Positions 61,106 to 64,000 of a DNA stretch of 64,000 nucleotides are shown here, in pieces. The notes beneath the pieces are model-generated. The model saw only the letters and a program-made list of their open reading frames with translations, was not told the origin of the DNA and searched no databases. The DNA is from Lachnospiraceae bacterium (GTDB taxonomy: Bacteria; Bacillota; Clostridia; Lachnospirales; Lachnospiraceae), in NCBI GenBank assembly GCA_021770785.1, contig JAETQH010000014.1, positions 1 to 64,000 of the forward strand, read 5' to 3'. The translations under genes and the position numbers were made by a program. The stretch's first letter is position 1, and each line of letters begins with the position of its first letter.

Positions 61106-64000
61106 CTACTTAAAGTAAGCCACGCCGGACTCAAATAATTTCAAATCCTGTTCTCCATAAATATTCATTGCCACGCTTCTGTCACGGCGCTCAGAGTGTG
61201 CCATCTTTCCAAGGACACGTCCGTCCGGGCTGGTAATACCTTCCACTGCCAGGTAAGAACCGTTGACGTTCCACTCTTCGTCCATGGTAGGTACGCCTGC
61301 CTCGTTGACATACTGGGTTGCCACCTGTCCGTTTGCAAAGAGCTTGTCTAACCACTCCTTCGGCGCAACGAAACGTCCCTCTCCGTGGGATGCCGGATTA
61401 CAGTAAACACCGCCAAGCTCTGCCTGGGCTAACCATGGAGATTTGTTGGTTACCACTTTGGTGTATACCATTTTACTGATATGGCGTCCGATGGTGTTGT
61501 AGGTCAGGGTCGGTGAATCCGGTGTCTGCGGACGGATTTCGCCGTAGGGAACCAGTCCTAATTTGATTAATGCCTGGAAACCGTTACAGATACCAAGGGC
61601 AAGGCCGTCCCTCTCGTTCAGCAGCTTCATGACTGCCTCTGTCATCTTCTCATTGCGGAATGCGGTAGCAAAGAATTTTGCAGAACCCTCCGGCTCGTCT
61701 CCTGCGGAGAAGCCGCCGGGGAACATGATAATCTGTGCCTGCCCGATGGCTTTTACAAATTCGTCTACGGACTCACGGATATCCTCTGCTCTTAAGTTCT
61801 TAAATACTTTTACAATCGTCTCTGCCCCTGCACGCTCAAAAGCTCTCGCACTGTCGTACTCGCAGTTGGTTCCCGGGAATACCGGAATAAATACGGTAGG
61901 CTTTGCCACTTTATTTTTGCAGACATAAACGCTGCCGGCTTTGTAGAGATCTGTCTTCACTTCCTCCGTATTTTCCGTTGCACGGGTAGGGAATACTTTC
62001 TCTAAGGTGCCTGTCCATGCCTTCACCGCTTCCTCCATGGAGAGGGTCATGGTTCCGTAGACAAACTTCTCTTCTCCGTTGACACTGCCCACTACCGTCT
62101 CATTTCCTGCAAGACCTGCTTTTTCTAAAGCTGCGGAAACTTCTGATAGCTTATCTGCCGGAACCTCTGCCACGATATTTCCAAAGCCCGGAGCAAACAG
62201 AACTCCGGTGCTCACTTCACTGTTTACGGTAACACCTAATTTATTACCGAATGCCATCTTGCTGACTGCCGCCGCAAGACCTTTTCCGTCTAAAGCGTAA
62301 GCAGAAACAATCGCCCCGCTTCCGATTAAGGTGTGGATGGTTTCATATAATTTCATCACCTGGCTGTAAACCGGCAGGTCATATTCGTCTTTTTCAATAG
62401 AAAACAGTACTAACTGATTGCCTGCCGCCTTAAGCTCCGGTGTAATAATATCTTTTTCTCTCGCGATATCCACTGCAAAAGAAACTAGAGTCGGCGGAAC
62501 ATCAATATCATTAAAGGTACCGGACATAGAGTCTTTACCTCCGATAGAGGGCAGTCCGAAACCAATCTGTGCATTATAAGCCCCTAATAACGCTGCGAAA
62601 GGCTGGCTCCAGCGTTTCGGCTCTTCGCTCATTCTGCGGAAATACTCCTGGAAAGTAAAACGGACCTTGCTGTAATCTCCGCCTGCTGTCACAATGCGGG
62701 AGAGTGACTCTAATACCGCATAAACTGCTCCGTGGTAAGGACTCCAGCTGGATAAATAAGGGTCAAATCCATAGGCCATCATGGTTACGGTGTCTGATTT
62801 TCCTTTCATTACCGGAAGCTTTGCCACCATGGACTGGGTTTCGGTGAGCTGGTATTTTCCACCGAAAGGCATATAAACGCTGCCGGCACCGATAGAACCG
62901 TCAAACCTCTCTACTAGACCTTTCTGGGAGCAGACATTTAAGTCGGCAAGCTCCGCTAACCATGCAGTTTTGATATCTCCCTTTTCCACTGCCTCCGCTA
63001 CCTTCCAAGCTGCAATTTTATTGAGATAATTTTCTTCCGGATTCGGCATTTCCACTGCAACGGAAGTCTCCTGATGGGCACCGTTGGTATCAAGGAAGGC
63101 ACGAGAAATATTGACAACCTCTTTTCCTCTCCATTCTAATACCAGTCTCGGTTCCTCTGTTACAACGGCTACCTCCACTGCCTCTAAGTTTTCCTCCGCC
63201 GCATAGCCTAAGAAAGTCTTTACGTCCTCCGGGGCAACCACAACAGCCATACGCTCCTGAGACTCGGAAATTGCAATTTCCGTTCCGTCTAATCCTGCAT
63301 ACTTCTTCGGCACCTTGTCAAGCTGTACCCGAAGTCCGTCTGCTAACTCACCGATGGCAACGGAAACACCGCCAGCACCGAAATCGTTACACTTTTTGAT
63401 GATATGAGCTACTTCCTCACGGCGGAATAATCTCTGGATTTTACGCTCTGTCGGCGGGTTACCTTTCTGTACCTCTGCGCCGCAGACAGCAGTGGACTCG
63501 GTATTGTGTGCTTTAGAGGAACCTGTCGCCCCGCCGATACCGTCACGTCCGGTTCTTCCGCCTAAAAGGATGATGATATCTCCCGGGTCAGAAGTAAGCC
63601 TCTGTACGGCACGTCTTGGAGCAGCGCCTAACACGGCACCGATTTCCATACGTTTTGCCACATAATTCGGATGATAAACCTCTTTGACATAACCCGTTGC
63701 AAGACCGATCTGGTTACCGTAGGAGCTGTAGCCGTGAGCAGCCTCCCTTACTAATTTTTTCTGCGGTAATTTACCCTCGATGGTATCTTTTACCGAAACG
63801 GTCGGGTCTGCGGCTCCTGTCACACGCATTGCCTGATAGACATAGGTACGTCCCGACAGCGGATCACGGATGGCGCCTCCTAAGCAGGTCGCTGCTCCAC
63901 CGAAGGGCTCGATTTCCGTGGGGTGGTTATGTGTCTCGTTTTTAAAGTTTACCAGCCACTCCTCTGTCTTACCGTCCACTTCCACCGGAACAACGATGGA
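61106..64000 (-). CDS. purL: Phosphoribosylformylglycinamidine synthase (large form), 5' end beyond window
   Basis: 964 residues are visible; the reading frame is open to the window edge, so the N-terminal ~270-300 residues are missing. This is the single-chain enzyme with the glutaminase fused at the C-terminus. Synthase motifs are FKNETHNHPTEIEPFGGAATCLGGAIRDPLSGR, FGAGGVSVAIGELADGL and SIGGKDSMSGTF. The glutaminase has VFPGTNCEYDSARAF, FPGGFSAGDEPEG, GICNGFQALIKLGLVP (nucleophile Cys) and SHGEGRF. It converts FGAR to FGAM with glutamine and ATP. Confidence 0.97.
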   Translation of the reverse strand, partial: SIVVPVEVDGKTEEWLVNFKNETHNHPTEIEPFGGAATCLGGAIRDPLSGRTYVYQAMRVTGAADPTVSVKDTIEGKLPQKKLVREAAHGYSSYGNQIGLATGYVKEVYHPNYVAKRMEIGAVLGAAPRRAVQRLTSDPGDIIILLGGRTGRDGIGGATGSSKAHNTESTAVCGAEVQKGNPPTERKIQRLFRREEVAHIIKKCNDFGAGGVSVAIGELADGLRVQLDKVPKKYAGLDGTEIAISESQERMAVVVAPEDVKTFLGYAAEENLEAVEVAVVTEEPRLVLEWRGKEVVNISRAFLDTNGAHQETSVAVEMPNPEENYLNKIAAWKVAEAVEKGDIKTAWLAELADLNVCSQKGLVERFDGSIGAGSVYMPFGGKYQLTETQSMVAKLPVMKGKSDTVTMMAYGFDPYLSSWSPYHGAVYAVLESLSRIVTAGGDYSKVRFTFQEYFRRMSEEPKRWSQPFAALLGAYNAQIGFGLPSIGGKDSMSGTFNDIDVPPTLVSFAVDIAREKDIITPELKAAGNQLVLFSIEKDEYDLPVYSQVMKLYETIHTLIGSGAIVSAYALDGKGLAAAVSKMAFGNKLGVTVNSEVSTGVLFAPGFGNIVAEVPADKLSEVSAALEKAGLAGNETVVGSVNGEEKFVYGTMTLSMEEAVKAWTGTLEKVFPTRATENTEEVKTDLYKAGSVYVCKNKVAKPTVFIPVFPGTNCEYDSARAFERAGAETIVKVFKNLRAEDIRESVDEFVKAIGQAQIIMFPGGFSAGDEPEGSAKFFATAFRNEKMTEAVMKLLNERDGLALGICNGFQALIKLGLVPYGEIRPQTPDSPTLTYNTIGRHISKMVYTKVVTNKSPWLAQAELGGVYCNPASHGEGRFVAPKEWLDKLFANGQVATQYVNEAGVPTMDEEWNVNGSYLAVEGITSPDGRVLGKMAHSERRDRSVAMNIYGEQDLKLFESGVAYFK

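Noticed and set aside
63985-64000. A start codon for purL near 63985
   Set aside because: The codon is an internal GTG. The frame remains open and recognisably PurL to the window edge, so the gene is truncated by the window, not by mutation.

Overview
The window is an ordinary chromosomal segment of a Gram-positive anaerobe of the class Clostridia, most likely the family Lachnospiraceae. The reasons are strong AGGAGG-type ribosome sites, AT-rich sigma-A-like promoters, Firmicutes-type enzymes (class III fructose-bisphosphatase, DapL route to diaminopimelate, AsnA, DegV, large single-chain PurL), a Gram-positive Tad-like pilus cluster, and a lysine riboswitch. Species is not determined. No rRNA, tRNA, CRISPR array, intact transposon or prophage was seen.

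Layout. 1-860: a TetR regulator beside a fragment of an Rpn/PD-(D/E)XK family gene. 983-4191: a first surface O-acylation module (MBOAT acyltransferase, DHHW protein, lipoprotein). 4349-9455: a minus-strand run of NYN nuclease-like protein, MATE exporter, Crp/Fnr regulator, LrgB, LrgA, a small membrane protein and a DNA glycosylase. 9681-12659: a chemoreceptor with a solute-binding lipoprotein. 12892-22943: asnA, nfo, fbp, larE, dapB, dapA (with lysine riboswitch), a double-OB-fold SSB-like protein and typA. 23010-28599: a periplasmic-sensor diguanylate cyclase, a soluble zinc-binding chemoreceptor, an M23 peptidase, a Fur-family regulator and a metal(loid) permease. 28761-33724: an exported trigger-factor-like lipoprotein, a second O-acylation module and dapL. 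33935-39775: ANTAR regulator, glnA and hisA, then guaB and a CNNM/HlyC protein. 39816-45087: a compact Tad-like pilus/secretion cluster including two microproteins. 45423-50386: degV, purB, purF, purC. 50708-57129: glycolytic genes gpmI, tpiA, pgk and gap with a CapA-like protein. 57386-59590: a histidinol-phosphatase-like PHP protein and a putative queuine-salvage pair (YhhQ transporter and QueL-like radical SAM enzyme). 59996-64000: an HD-GYP response regulator and purL, cut by the window edge.

How the genes work together. Purine synthesis (purL, purF, purC, purB, guaB), lower glycolysis (gap, pgk, tpiA, gpmI, plus fbp) and lysine/diaminopimelate synthesis (dapA, dapB, dapL) are well represented. 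hisA, glnA and the ANTAR regulator form an apparent nitrogen-linked operon. Both a c-di-GMP synthase and an HD-GYP phosphodiesterase are present.

The least-explained signals are non-coding. They are two dispersed copies of an ~85-nt two-hairpin element with compensatory changes (9540-9626, 29914-29997), a 131-nt three-way-junction element between purF and purB (47878-48008), a structured leader with an intrinsic terminator upstream of the QueL-like gene, a 29-bp palindrome between the divergent hisA and guaB promoters, and small diverged duplications at three gene junctions (gap-pgk, pgk-tpiA, dapB-larE).
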